A stretch of 64,000 nucleotides of DNA from Chitinophaga sp. LS1 (lineage in GTDB: Bacteria > Bacteroidota > Bacteroidia > Chitinophagales > Chitinophagaceae), in contig NZ_CP128362.1 of assembly GCF_034274695.1 (NCBI RefSeq), positions 2,978,501 through 3,042,500 on the forward strand, read 5' to 3'. Positions within the stretch are counted from its first letter, which is position 1; the number at the start of each line of letters is the position of its first letter. Below are positions 52,513-61,796 of the stretch, piece after piece. Made by a program: the position numbers and the translations under genes. The notes beneath the pieces were generated by a model. The model did not search any database, was not told where the DNA came from, and saw only the letters and a program-made list of their open reading frames with translations.

Positions 52513-54927
52513 TTAGAATGGATACCCAATCGCCACGTTCCAGATAATATGATCCCTGCGCCAGCTTCCACTGCCCAGGTCCCACTCACTCAAAAACCAG
52601 CCATCTTTATTCCCTGTAAAATAAGGCACCTTCACAGGTATACCCCAATCCAGGCGTATCAGGAAGAAAGAGAAGTCAAGTCTTAAACCAGCACCGGTAC
52701 CAATCGCGAGGTCGTGGTAGAGTTTGTTCAGCCTGAACTCAGAACCTGCGCGGGAAGTATCTTTCTTCAACATCCAGATATTACCCATATCCACGAAAGT
52801 CGCGCCCTTCAGGTTCACACTTCCATTGAAAAGACGCAATAAGTCAAAACGGTATTCAATGTTCCCTTCCAGCTTCATATCACCTGTCTGATCAGGGAAG
52901 GTAGCCGCTGTGGCTGATGTATCTTTAAATGTACCAGGACCTAAGGTACGCAGCCTCCAGGCACGTATACTATTCGATCCACCCGCGGTAAACTGGCGGA
53001 TATAAGGCATTACACTCGACTTGCCATAAGGAATGCCCACACCACCGTAAATACGTGTCGCCAGCGTAGTGTGCGGTGTCAGGTTCCAGTAATGACGGTA
53101 ATCGGCTTCCATCTTAATGAAGCTCGCAATATCCATGTTGGTGAGCGATTCCAGGTCATTGGTAGTACCAAATGCAGCGCTCATCAGGCTATTGATCCCA
53201 TTCAGCCATGCACCGGATTCTTCGATATTGGCCCTGAAGTAGGAATTATGCAGTTTATGCAGCAGGTCATTGTTGCTATAGATGTAAGTGAGGTTTTCCC
53301 CACCTATGAAAGCCGGTTCAAAGCTCCGTTTCAGATAAGGGTTATTTGCCACGGTCGTTGCCTTGAACGTTGGGTTCAGGTTTACGCCTACATAGTTTAG
53401 TGAGATCGGTTTTACATTCCATGCTTTATAAGCAGACTCTTTCCACTCATAACCAAAGGAGGCATTGATATTGGAAATATAAAACTTATCGGTACGTGTC
53501 AGGTAGTCAATACCCGTTGTGAGGCGGGTTTTTACCCCTGTACGGGTAGACGCGATATGGAAAGGCGTGATAAAGCGTGGAAAGATCAGACTCACCTGTC
53601 CGCCGATCTCCTGTGACTGCAATACCCAATTACCCTGGTTACGGATCAGTTCAATACCGCCATTCAGACTAACAGTGAGCTGGGTGGCTGAGCGACCTAC
53701 GTTCAGGTGTTTATAGTTCAGGCTGACACCGCTACCGAGCAGGTAGTCGGACGATGTACTCACCTCAAAGTTGGCTCCCAACTCCTGTTTACGCTTAGGC
53801 GCCAGGAAGAGGTAGGTTTCCAGTGTGTTTGGTTGCGTTTTGCTTTCCCTGAACTGAAGGGTCACGAACTGCCATGCACCCAGGTCATAGAGGTGGCTGA
53901 TGGCGTCGTTAGTCTTTTGCTGGGAATAGAGTTCGCCATTGTGCAGGCTGATGGAGTGCTGAATCACCCTGGGTTTGAACATATTCTGGCGGTAGCGGAT
54001 GACGAGGTCATTCAGTTCCAGGCGCTTGAATATCGTATCGTTGGTATTGCCGTAGCTGGGATAATCAGGATACACATACACACTATCCAGGTGATACTGC
54101 TGGTAGCGGGTGCTGGTGTCGTCCGGGTTCCTTATTTTGACAGTGATATCCATTTTGGGGTTATCCTGTCCTTTCTTTTCGTTGTATACGTTGATGATCC
54201 CTTCAAAAGGGTTCATGAGGTTGCGGAAGAGGGTTTTGTGCAGCGTATCGATTTCAAACTCGATAGCATCCCTGTCAAATTTATAGTAACCGGCATTGCG
54301 CACTACCCGCATCAATCTTTCCCTTTCACTGCCCAGTAGTTCCTGTTTGTAAGACATGCCGGTTTTGATAAGGGAGAGTTTTTCGGTTTGCTGTACCACT
54401 TTAAGGATGTTGGTATCGGGTACTTCGTAGCGGATACTGTTGATCACGAAGTTCTTGCCGGTATTTACCAAATAAGTTAGGCTTGTCTTCTGGTGCCTGG
54501 TAGTTTCCTTATAGTCCACGGTAGCGTAGAAGTAGCCCTGGTTATTCAGGTAGCTCACCATTCTTTTTACCGATTCTTTGGTTTTCATGGAATCGTAGAC
54601 TACAGGTTCTTCCAGGTTACGCTTGGAGAGCATCAGGTTCCAGAACCAGTTGGATTTTTTCTCTTTATTTTTCTGGTTGTAGAGCCACACTTTCATGCGG
54701 GTGCCGATGAATGAGGTATTGGACTGCTGCATCATGAGCTGTTTGGAAGCGAGGGAGGCGTGGATATCCTGTTTTTCGGCGGATGTGGCATCTCCTTTTA
54801 CGTTCACATTGCTCTGAATGAATAGTTGCTGGTTGCTTTGCAGGTATTTAGTATTGGAACAGGCAGCCAGCACCAGTATGGTTATTGTTGAAACAAGAAG
54901 ATTCAGAAAGGTTGGCCGCTGCATCAA
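52513..54927 (-). CDS. tamL: TamA-like outer-membrane lipoprotein (TamL)
   Basis: 804 aa. A lipoprotein signal (LVLAAC, Cys23) instead of an ordinary signal peptide, then POTRA-like repeats (about 30-370), and a C-terminal Omp85 beta-barrel (about 390-804) with IRQFTAGGSNSIRAWRLRTLGPG, the Omp85 RGY-like IRAWR region, and a terminal VAIGYPF with aromatic last residue. Bacteroidota TamL works with TamB in outer-membrane biogenesis. The partner tamB is not in the window. Confidence 0.88.
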   Translation of the reverse strand: MMQRPTFLNLLVSTITILVLAACSNTKYLQSNQQLFIQSNVNVKGDATSAEKQDIHASLASKQLMMQQSNTSFIGTRMKVWLYNQKNKEKKSNWFWNLMLSKRNLEEPVVYDSMKTKESVKRMVSYLNNQGYFYATVDYKETTRHQKTSLTYLVNTGKNFVINSIRYEVPDTNILKVVQQTEKLSLIKTGMSYKQELLGSERERLMRVVRNAGYYKFDRDAIEFEIDTLHKTLFRNLMNPFEGIINVYNEKKGQDNPKMDITVKIRNPDDTSTRYQQYHLDSVYVYPDYPSYGNTNDTIFKRLELNDLVIRYRQNMFKPRVIQHSISLHNGELYSQQKTNDAISHLYDLGAWQFVTLQFRESKTQPNTLETYLFLAPKRKQELGANFEVSTSSDYLLGSGVSLNYKHLNVGRSATQLTVSLNGGIELIRNQGNWVLQSQEIGGQVSLIFPRFITPFHIASTRTGVKTRLTTGIDYLTRTDKFYISNINASFGYEWKESAYKAWNVKPISLNYVGVNLNPTFKATTVANNPYLKRSFEPAFIGGENLTYIYSNNDLLHKLHNSYFRANIEESGAWLNGINSLMSAAFGTTNDLESLTNMDIASFIKMEADYRHYWNLTPHTTLATRIYGGVGIPYGKSSVMPYIRQFTAGGSNSIRAWRLRTLGPGTFKDTSATAATFPDQTGDMKLEGNIEYRFDLLRLFNGSVNLKGATFVDMGNIWMLKKDTSRAGSEFRLNKLYHDLAIGTGAGLRLDFSFFLIRLDWGIPVKVPYFTGNKDGWFLSEWDLGSGSWRRDHIIWNVAIGYPF

Positions 54928-54994
54928 GTCAATACAATGTTTATTGTTTATAGCAAGAATTCCATGACGTACATAGAACCATTACCTGTGTGGC

Positions 54995-55025
54995 TTTGCC
55001 GATTAAAAGAATTCATGTAGGTTTG
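54995..55025 (+). promoter_or_regulatory. Promoter of the SpoU methylase gene
   Basis: TTTG (54995-54998), 19-bp gap, TAGGTTTG (55018-55025); ATG is five bases further on. Full consensus, so transcription starts at or about the ATG. Confidence 0.75.
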
Positions 55026-55030
55026 GTCCT

Positions 55031-55762
55031 ATGTTGTCAAAGGCGCAAATTAAGTATATTCAATCATTACAGCATAAAAAATACCGTCAAAAATCTGGCC
55101 AGTTCATTGCTGAAGGTGATAAGATCGTTCCTGAGCTGGTATCCGGGGGCATGACGGTGAGAGAAGTGTATGCTACCAAAGAGTGGCTCAGTGGGCATGA
55201 ACAGTTATTGAAAGGACGCGTACCTTTCATCGAGGTAGAAGCACATGTATTAAAACAATTATCTGCCCTGACTACCCCCAATCAGGCCCTGGCACTGATA
55301 GATATTCCGAAAGCAGCGCCTTTGGTACTGAAAGGCCAGGTGTCACTTGCATTAGACACGATCCAGGACCCCGGAAATATGGGCACCCTGATACGGATAG
55401 CTGATTGGTTTGGCATCAGACAACTGATCTGCACACCGGATTGTGTAGATGTGTATAACCCCAAGACGATCCAGGCTACCATGGGCAGTATTGCCAGAGT
55501 GAACATTATTGAAACGGATCTCTTACCCTTACTGGAAAACGCAGAAGTTCCTTCTTATGCCGCTACCCTGCACGGAACGGATATTACTTCCTTCTCCAAA
55601 ATCGCGGAAGGCATCATCCTGATCGGCAATGAGTCAAAAGGATTGAGTGATGCCGTGATCGAAGCTGCTACGCACAAGCTCACCATTCCCAGACTGGGTG
55701 GGGCTGAATCCCTGAATGCCGGTGTGGCAGCGGGAATTATCTGTGGGCGATTGCTTATTTAA
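55031..55762 (+). CDS. SpoU/TrmH-family RNA methyltransferase
   Basis: 243 aa. SPOUT fold: N-terminal L30e-like substrate-binding region, then LALDTIQDPGNMGTLIRIADWFG (motif 1, in parts), GNESKGLSDAVIEAATHKLTIPRLGGAESLNAGVAAGII (motifs 2-3, in parts). 2'-O-methylation of rRNA or tRNA. The stop overlaps the stop of the opposite gene by 8 bp (55755-55762). Confidence 0.92.
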   Translation: MLSKAQIKYIQSLQHKKYRQKSGQFIAEGDKIVPELVSGGMTVREVYATKEWLSGHEQLLKGRVPFIEVEAHVLKQLSALTTPNQALALIDIPKAAPLVLKGQVSLALDTIQDPGNMGTLIRIADWFGIRQLICTPDCVDVYNPKTIQATMGSIARVNIIETDLLPLLENAEVPSYAATLHGTDITSFSKIAEGIILIGNESKGLSDAVIEAATHKLTIPRLGGAESLNAGVAAGIICGRLLI

Positions 55763-56987
55763 ACTGTAATGCTTTTACAGGTGTGATCTTTCGTGTAACC
55801 AAAGACGGTATGGTGAGGATGAGCAGGCAAATGAGGAAAGTACCCAGGTTGATGAGGACGACATGATACCAATGCAGGTCTATCGCGGCTGCAGACATAT
55901 AATAACTTTCTTCGTCCAGCTTCAAAAAGCCGGTTGTCTTTTGTAACATCGCCAGACCTACACCGAGTATATCACCTATGATTAATCCTGCCAGTACGAT
56001 ATACCCTGCCTGGTAGATGAAAATACGCTGGATATTGCCGTTACGCATACCGAGTGCTTTTAGTATGCCTATCATATTCGTACGTTCGAGAATGAGGATC
56101 AGGATGGCGGTGATCATGTTGATAACTGCCACGATGGCCATAATGACGAGGATGATGATCTCATTTTTATCCTGCAGTTCCAGCCAGTCAAAGATATTTG
56201 GATAGATGTCTTTGATAGTGCGGAGAGCCAGTTTATCAGGAATACCATTTAACGATTCTTCCCCTATTTCGGTCATTTTACGGTAATCATCAATGAATAT
56301 TTCATATCCGCCAATGCTGCCTACCGGCCAGTTATTCAGTTTGCGGATCAGCTCCAGGTCACCAATGACGTAGGTCTTGTCATATTCTTCCACAGCTGTT
56401 TTATAGATGCCCGTTACCTTGAGCTTTCTGGCTCTTGGGGTAAGGCCTGCGCCTTGTATAAAATAAATGATCAGAGGGTCGTTGACTTTCAGTTGCAGCT
56501 CTTTGGCCATGGTGCTGGAAATGATAATTTCCGGTGCATAGCTGGTGTCATTGAAGTGAATGACATTGCCAGACTGCATAAAATGCTGAATGTGAGACCA
56601 GTTATAATTACGGTCCACGCCTTTGAAAATTACACCGGAAAGGTCTTTCTCCGCCTTGATGATAGCCGATTTAGTGGCGTAAAGATTCACGGTGTTGATA
56701 CCATTTATTTTTTTCAGGTAGCTGACAATGTTAGTATCTGCTTCGAATGGGATCTGTTCTGTGAGGGGACCAGCGTTAGCCTGGTAATTGTTAATATGCA
56801 TATGCCCCCAAAAGCTGAAGATCTTTTGCTGAATGACCTGCTGAAAACCGTTTACCAACGCGATTGCCAGAATCATAACAGCTACGCTGATAGCGGTGGC
56901 TACCACGGCAATGTTGATGATGAACCTGGAAAAAGAGCCGGACCGGTTGAAGGCGATCCTTCTGGCAACGAAGAACGATAAACGCAT
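55755..56987 (-). CDS. FtsX-like ABC permease (LolC/LolE-type)
   Basis: 410 aa. Four hydrophobic segments: one at the N terminus (about 25-48) and three in the C-terminal half (about 275-400), with a large periplasmic domain between (about 50-270). NMIGILKALGMRNGNIQRIFIYQAGYIVL is the FtsX permease signature (in parts). Likely part of the lipoprotein-releasing LolCDE system; the ATPase is not adjacent. Confidence 0.9.
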   Translation of the reverse strand: MRLSFFVARRIAFNRSGSFSRFIINIAVVATAISVAVMILAIALVNGFQQVIQQKIFSFWGHMHINNYQANAGPLTEQIPFEADTNIVSYLKKINGINTVNLYATKSAIIKAEKDLSGVIFKGVDRNYNWSHIQHFMQSGNVIHFNDTSYAPEIIISSTMAKELQLKVNDPLIIYFIQGAGLTPRARKLKVTGIYKTAVEEYDKTYVIGDLELIRKLNNWPVGSIGGYEIFIDDYRKMTEIGEESLNGIPDKLALRTIKDIYPNIFDWLELQDKNEIIILVIMAIVAVINMITAILILILERTNMIGILKALGMRNGNIQRIFIYQAGYIVLAGLIIGDILGVGLAMLQKTTGFLKLDEESYYMSAAAIDLHWYHVVLINLGTFLICLLILTIPSLVTRKITPVKALQFK

Positions 56988-56991
56988 GAGA

Positions 56992-56999
56992 CAAATGTA
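56992..56999 (-). promoter_or_regulatory. -7 element of the LolC/E-like gene
   Basis: TACATTTG on the minus strand, four bases before the ATG at 56987. Confidence 0.6.
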
Positions 57000-57081
57000 T
57001 CAAATTTTCTGATGGGTAAAAGAGGGTTTTGCCACTAGCCGGGGAAAAGGTCGTACCTTAACATTCCTATATAGATAAGTT

Positions 57082-58368
57082 ATGATGATAAAGCCCTACT
57101 TCTGTATACCTGTAATCGGGCTGCTGTTATACTTTATTCCGGCAGTAGCGCAGGATAACATCTATGGACCTGGTCACATTTACTACAATAATATCAGGTC
57201 TGTAAAACTGAATCAGTCCGGCGATCAGACAGCTTTCCCCCTTATTTCACTGAGTGGGGATGCCGTGGATCTTACATTTGATGATCTGGATGCGGATGTC
57301 AAAAACTACTATTATACATTACAGTTGTGTAATGCAGACTGGACACCCGCCAATATCAATCAGCTGGAATACCTGAGGGGTTTTTCTGAGAACAGGATTA
57401 CGAATTATAAATTTTCCAGTATAGCGCTGGTACGATATACACATTACGAACTGTCGTTGCCGAATGCGAATTGCATGCCTACAAAGGCGGGCAATTACCT
57501 GCTGAAGGTATACCTGGATAGCGATACGTCGCAACTGGCATTTACAAAGCGATTGCTGGTAGTGAGTAATAAAGGAGGGTTGAGTGGCGTGATACAGCAA
57601 CCGGTATCGCCAAAGGTGTTCAAGACGAATCAGAAGGTGAATTTTACGGTGAGTACAGGTGGGTTGAATGTGGTGAATCCTTTTGATCAGTTGAAGGTGG
57701 TGATCTTGCAGAACTACAGGTGGGATTTTCCGATACTGAATCCGAAGCCGATGTTTATAAAGGGGAATACGATTGAGTATAATGCGGAGATGGATTGTCA
57801 GTTTCCGGCAGGGAAGGAGTGGAGATGGATTGATCTGAGGAGTTTCCGGTTGCAGACGGAACGTGTGAAGAAGTCAGATTATCACCCTGATGGTACGGAT
57901 GTATATGTGATGCCGGATTATCCAAGGGGGAATACGATGTATTCTTACGTGAAGGATTATAACGGCATGTACTTTTTAGCGACGATTGATAATTATGATC
58001 CGTTTTATGAAGCGGATTATGGAACGGTACATTTTACTTATCCTGCGCCGGAGCCGTATGCAGGGTTTGATCTGTACCTGATAGGGGAGTTGACAAATTA
58101 TGAGTACAATGACGCAAGTAAGATGGTGTATAACCCGCAGACGAGGGCTTATGAGGGAACGATGTTTTTGAAGCAGGGTTTTTATAATTATGAATATGCG
58201 TTGCTGGATACGAGGGATCCGGATGCCAGGCCGAGTACGACAGAGACTGAGGGCGATTGGTGGGAGACGGAGAATAATTATACTATACTATTGTATTATA
58301 GAGATTTGGGAGGAAGGTATGATGAGTTGGTGAGTACGGTGACGTTGAATTCGAGATTAAATAGATAA
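57082..58368 (+). CDS. Type IX secretion plug-like protein (DUF5103)
   Basis: 428 aa with a signal peptide (about 1-23). DUF5103: NADWTPANINQLEYLRGF, PTKAGNYLLKVYLD, VMPDYPRGNTMYS, DLYLIGELTNYEYND and TEGDWWETENNYTILLYYRD are the family motifs. Members fold as the Plug that closes the SprA channel of the type IX secretion system. Codon choice in the 3' third is richer in GAT/GGG than upstream. Confidence 0.85.
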   Translation: MMIKPYFCIPVIGLLLYFIPAVAQDNIYGPGHIYYNNIRSVKLNQSGDQTAFPLISLSGDAVDLTFDDLDADVKNYYYTLQLCNADWTPANINQLEYLRGFSENRITNYKFSSIALVRYTHYELSLPNANCMPTKAGNYLLKVYLDSDTSQLAFTKRLLVVSNKGGLSGVIQQPVSPKVFKTNQKVNFTVSTGGLNVVNPFDQLKVVILQNYRWDFPILNPKPMFIKGNTIEYNAEMDCQFPAGKEWRWIDLRSFRLQTERVKKSDYHPDGTDVYVMPDYPRGNTMYSYVKDYNGMYFLATIDNYDPFYEADYGTVHFTYPAPEPYAGFDLYLIGELTNYEYNDASKMVYNPQTRAYEGTMFLKQGFYNYEYALLDTRDPDARPSTTETEGDWWETENNYTILLYYRDLGGRYDELVSTVTLNSRLNR

Positions 58369-58440
58369 AACAAAAAACGCTTTCGCCATAGGCGAAAGCG
58401 TTTTTTGTTTTATCTATGGCCTGCGGCCAGCTTTTAAATT
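58368..58440. repeat. Terminator plus GGCCTGCGGCC module, copy 2
   Basis: Hairpin AAAAAACGCTTTCGCC/GGCGAAAGCGTTTTTT (58372-58406), GGCCTGCGGCC at 58418-58428, then AGCTTTTAAATT. Same layout as copy 1 at 52440, again between convergent genes. Confidence 0.8.
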
Positions 58441-58451
58441 GACTATACGAT

Positions 58452-59771
58452 TTACTGTACTGTTTGTCTCAATTTCACAATATTGGCCGCACCTCTCTTT
58501 ATAATAATTCTCGTACCTCTGTCAAAAGTAAAATATCTATAAAACCAGTTTGTAAGCACCACCAGTTTATTCCTGAATCCCAATAAGCTCATCAGGTGCA
58601 CCAGCATCCACACGATCCATGCAAAGTACCCACTGATTTTCATTCCAAAAAACTCAGCAATCGCTTTGTTACGACCAATGGTCGCCATGCTGCCGAGGTC
58701 TTTATACCTAAATGGTTTGATAGCAGATTTCTGTCCTTTGGCAATAAACCTGATATTGTGCGCCACGTTCACTCCTTGCTGAATGGCTACCTGTGCTACC
58801 ATTGGATAGCCTTTAGGAAAGCGTTCCGGATCATTCACCATCTGTGCGATATCACCTACGGCATAGATATTTTCATATCCTTTTACCACGTTGAATTCAT
58901 CCACAATGATGCGTCCGGCGGGAGCGATGATATCTGTAGGGATACCGTTCACGGGCACGCCTTTTACACCTGCCGCCCACAGCAGAGATTTACTTTGCAG
59001 TTTTTCTCCATTGCTAAGGGTAAGGGTTTCCCCATCATACTCTTTCACAAATGTATTGAGGATGACATTCACACCCAGTTTGTGTAAGCCGTCCAACGCT
59101 TTTTGGGAAGATTGTTCACTAAAGCCATTCAGTACGCGTGGGCTACCTTCTACCAGGTAGATCTTCATGAGGGATACCGGTAGTTCGGGGTAATCCTTGG
59201 GCATAATGTACTTGCGCAATTCTGCAAAAGCACCGGCCAGTTCCACGCCTGTAGGGCCTCCACCTACCATGACGAAGTTCAGTTTTGACTGAATTTCTGC
59301 AGGGTCTGAAAGCAGCAGGCTCTCTTCGAATTGTTTGATTACGTAGTTACGGATCTGTACGGCTTCGATGAGTGACTTCATACCAATAGCATGTTGTTCA
59401 ATCGCTTTGTTGCCAAAGAAATTGGTGGCACTACCGGTGGCGAAGATCAGGTAATCGTAGTGCAGTTCGCCGATACCGGTTTCCAGAATATTGTCGGCAG
59501 GGCGTACACCTGTTACTTCGGCCATACGGAAGTAGAAGTTTTTCTGGTGTTTGAATATGCCGCGAAGGGGAAAAGCAATGCTATCCGTTTCGAGGCCGGC
59601 AGTTGATACCTGGTATAGTAAAGGTTGGAATAAGTGATAGTTGTTCCTGTCTAGCAGGACCACCTGAACGGGGGCTCCTTTCAATTGTTTAGCCAGATTA
59701 ATACCTCCAAAGCCTCCACCAACAATAACAACACGGGGTAAACCTAAATCTGGGACATTCGGCTGAATCAT
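58452..59771 (-). CDS. ndh: Type II NADH dehydrogenase (NDH-2)
   Basis: 439 aa. Two Rossmann motifs: VVIVGGGFGGINLAKQL for FAD and VMVGGGPTGVELAGAF for NADH; YAVGDIAQMV holds the FAD-binding Asp. The C-terminal hydrophobic part (about 385-415, WIVWMLVHLMSLLGF) anchors it to the membrane. Transfers electrons to quinone without proton pumping. A possible -7 (TAACTTTG) is at 59871-59878 on the minus strand. Confidence 0.92.
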   Translation of the reverse strand: MIQPNVPDLGLPRVVIVGGGFGGINLAKQLKGAPVQVVLLDRNNYHLFQPLLYQVSTAGLETDSIAFPLRGIFKHQKNFYFRMAEVTGVRPADNILETGIGELHYDYLIFATGSATNFFGNKAIEQHAIGMKSLIEAVQIRNYVIKQFEESLLLSDPAEIQSKLNFVMVGGGPTGVELAGAFAELRKYIMPKDYPELPVSLMKIYLVEGSPRVLNGFSEQSSQKALDGLHKLGVNVILNTFVKEYDGETLTLSNGEKLQSKSLLWAAGVKGVPVNGIPTDIIAPAGRIIVDEFNVVKGYENIYAVGDIAQMVNDPERFPKGYPMVAQVAIQQGVNVAHNIRFIAKGQKSAIKPFRYKDLGSMATIGRNKAIAEFFGMKISGYFAWIVWMLVHLMSLLGFRNKLVVLTNWFYRYFTFDRGTRIIIKRGAANIVKLRQTVQ

Positions 59772-59910
59772 AAAAACATCATTTAGCGATCAATGAAATA
59801 TAGTAGAAGAAATCTATGCCAATTAGATAGGGCACTATGTTTTTAAACGCCGGAGTTTATAAATGCATATCAAAGTTATAAAACTTTCAGAAAAAAATGA
59901 AAGTTATAAA

Positions 59911-59944
59911 TAAAAAAATCCCCGATGCATTGCTACACCGGGGA
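59911..59944 (-). terminator. Terminator after the transaldolase-like gene
   Basis: TCCCCG/CGGGGA stem with a minus-strand T run (TTTTTTTA). 25 bp after the stop. Confidence 0.8.
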
Positions 59945-59969
59945 GAATATACCATCTAAAAAGTATCTA

Positions 59970-60620
59970 CTACATTTTCTTAGCGTCCTCGAGGAACTTA
60001 GCCAGACCGATGTCAGTCAATGGGTGTTTCAGCAGACCCAGGATTGAATCGAGTGGGCAGGTACAGATATCAGCACCGGCTTCAGCACATCTTACAATGT
60101 GGAGCGCGTTGCGGATACTAGCTGCAAGGATTTCAGTTTTGAAGCCCTGAATGCTGTAGATCTGAGCGATCTGAGCGATCAGTTCAACACCATCCCATGA
60201 TGAATCATCGATACGACCGATGAATGGAGATACGAAAGTAGCACCGGCTTTAGCAGCCAGGATAGCCTGACCTGCAGAGAATACCAGTGTACAGTTTGTT
60301 CTTATACCGTTGTCAGTGAAGTATTTCAGTGCTTTTACACCATCCTTGATCATTGGTACTTTCACCACGATGTTTGGGTGAATAGCAGCCAGTTTCTTAC
60401 CTTCTTCGACCATTGATTTGAAATCGGTAGAAAGTACTTCTGCGCTGATAGGACCGTCTACTAGTTCGCAGATGTCTGCATAATGTTTCAGGATATTTGC
60501 TTCACCTTTGATACCTTCTTTCGCCATCAGGGAAGGGTTGGTGGTTACGCCGTCGAGCACGCCCAGGTCGTGTGCTTCTTTAATCTGTGCCAGATTTGCT
60601 GTATCTATGAAGAATTTCAT
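59970..60620 (-). CDS. Transaldolase/fructose-6-phosphate aldolase, short form
   Basis: 216 aa, class I aldolase TIM barrel. MKFFIDTANLAQIKEA; Schiff-base Lys87 in IVVKVPMIKDG; TNCTLVFSAGQAILAAKAGATFVSPFIGRIDD (in parts). The short length fits the TalC/FSA subfamily; transaldolase activity of the pentose phosphate path is the usual annotation. Own promoter (60707). Confidence 0.92.
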   Translation of the reverse strand: MKFFIDTANLAQIKEAHDLGVLDGVTTNPSLMAKEGIKGEANILKHYADICELVDGPISAEVLSTDFKSMVEEGKKLAAIHPNIVVKVPMIKDGVKALKYFTDNGIRTNCTLVFSAGQAILAAKAGATFVSPFIGRIDDSSWDGVELIAQIAQIYSIQGFKTEILAASIRNALHIVRCAEAGADICTCPLDSILGLLKHPLTDIGLAKFLEDAKKM

Positions 60621-60706
60621 GGTGAAATGTATTTAGTATGATTTAGTAATGAATTCAACGAAGTAAGTTATGCAACAATTCACAGATTGTCAAGCATAAC
60701 GTATTG

Positions 60707-60714
60707 CAAATATA
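60707..60714 (-). promoter_or_regulatory. -7 element of the transaldolase-like gene
   Basis: TATATTTG on the minus strand; leader about 80 nt. No -33 match. Confidence 0.58.
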
Positions 60715-60863
60715 GACCCATACGAGTATAGATGAATCTTAAATTTGAAATCAATAAATAAAAAGCTGAAGATTACTGGGTCATACCACACAGGCCATTC
60801 GTATGAAGAGAATAGTGAGAATCAGCTATTGACGAGCGCCTGATGACCTGGAATAAAAAAGAT

Positions 60864-60965
60864 AAAAAAAGGCAAGGTACTTACATCGCACCGCTACAAC
60901 CGCCTACCCTTGCTACATTCCTGTCCTGGGGGAGTTCAGCAGGAGCTGGTCGTATAAGCCTTGCC
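60864..60965 (-). ncRNA. ffs: Signal recognition particle RNA (small bacterial type)
   Basis: On the minus strand, 5' GGCAAGG (60965-60959) pairs with 3' CCTTGCC (60877-60871), and a U7 run ends the RNA (60870-60864). The apical domain IV reads CAGG-AC-A-GGAA-U-GU-AGCA, the invariant symmetric loop plus GGAA tetraloop bound by Ffh. About 95-100 nt long, without an Alu domain. Reading frames across this region are false. It has a full promoter. Confidence 0.93.
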
Positions 60966-60970
60966 GGCTG

Positions 60971-61001
60971 CAAATGTAGAACAATTGCATTAACTTCCAA
61001 A
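60971..61001 (-). promoter_or_regulatory. Promoter of ffs
   Basis: TTTG (61001-60998), 19 bp, TACATTTG (60978-60971), read on minus. The RNA starts about six bases downstream. Confidence 0.82.
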
Positions 61002-61256
61002 CATATTTTAAAAGATTCTATGAAAATCTTAAAAAATGCAGTATTTTGAAGAATATAAAATCGGGGTTCGGGACGATAATTGTCGACGTAGTTATATGTT
61101 TGAGGCCAACTAATCAGCATTTTATTTCTTTAATTTTTTTAATGAGTATCCCTATCAGGTATTTTTTTAAAAAAATACACACCACATTATATAGATTTAA
61201 AAAAGAATATTTATTTTGTTTAAAATTAACCGTTCACCTAAAAATTAATTAACCTC
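61002..61256 (+). other. AT-rich leader of the DUF5684 gene
   Basis: No gene or RNA recognised; very AT-rich. No exact TAnnTTTG on the plus strand; TTATTTTG near 61210 is one base off. Confidence 0.4.
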
Positions 61257-61709
61257 ATGGAAACAACTTACGACGGCGGCGGCATTAGCAGCATCTTTGC
61301 CATATTTGGAATAGGATACTTCATTTTTATGTTGGCGCTTTCTGTTTTTTCAATCATTGTTCATTGGAAAGTATTTGAAAAAGCAGGTCAGCCTGGTTGG
61401 GCGATATTTGTTCCTATTTATAATTTTATTGTATATCTCCGTATCATCGGTAAACCATGGACATGGGTTTTCCTGATTTTCACGCCTGCTGTTATCGTAG
61501 GTGCTTTCATCGTATGGATTAATGGTTCTATGGCCATGGCCAGAAGTTTTGGCAAAGACACTATGTTTGGTCTTGGCCTCATGTTCCTGGCACCAGTCTT
61601 CTACGCGATCATTGCATTCGACAAGACCATCCAATATGTAGGGCCCAATGGTATTCCTACAGAAGATCTGGACAGCCAGATCGGCAGCATCGGAAAGCCG
61701 GCAATGTAA
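61257..61709 (+). CDS. DUF5684 membrane protein
   Basis: 150 aa with three or four membrane segments. HWKVFEKAGQPGWAIFVPIYNFIVYLRIIGKP (in parts) is the DUF5684 motif, often linked to signal peptidase-like or membrane-adapter annotations without a proven role. It is the first of the small membrane-protein cluster at the right edge. Confidence 0.85.
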   Translation: METTYDGGGISSIFAIFGIGYFIFMLALSVFSIIVHWKVFEKAGQPGWAIFVPIYNFIVYLRIIGKPWTWVFLIFTPAVIVGAFIVWINGSMAMARSFGKDTMFGLGLMFLAPVFYAIIAFDKTIQYVGPNGIPTEDLDSQIGSIGKPAM

Positions 61710-61743
61710 TAGTTTTTTGTTGTTTTTTTGCCATATTGATCTG

Positions 61744-61777
61744 CTGCCGGTTGCTCACAGGGCCGGCAGTTTTTTTA
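61744..61777 (+). terminator. Terminator of the DUF5684 gene
   Basis: CTGCCGG/CCGGCAG with T run, between the two membrane-protein genes. Confidence 0.85.
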
Positions 61778-61796
61778 ATTTCTATCACTTTTGAGC

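Noticed and set aside
60843..61120. Two overlapping reading frames (68 and 79 aa)
   Set aside because: They cover the SRP RNA gene and its promoter; their sequence is that of the RNA read on either strand.
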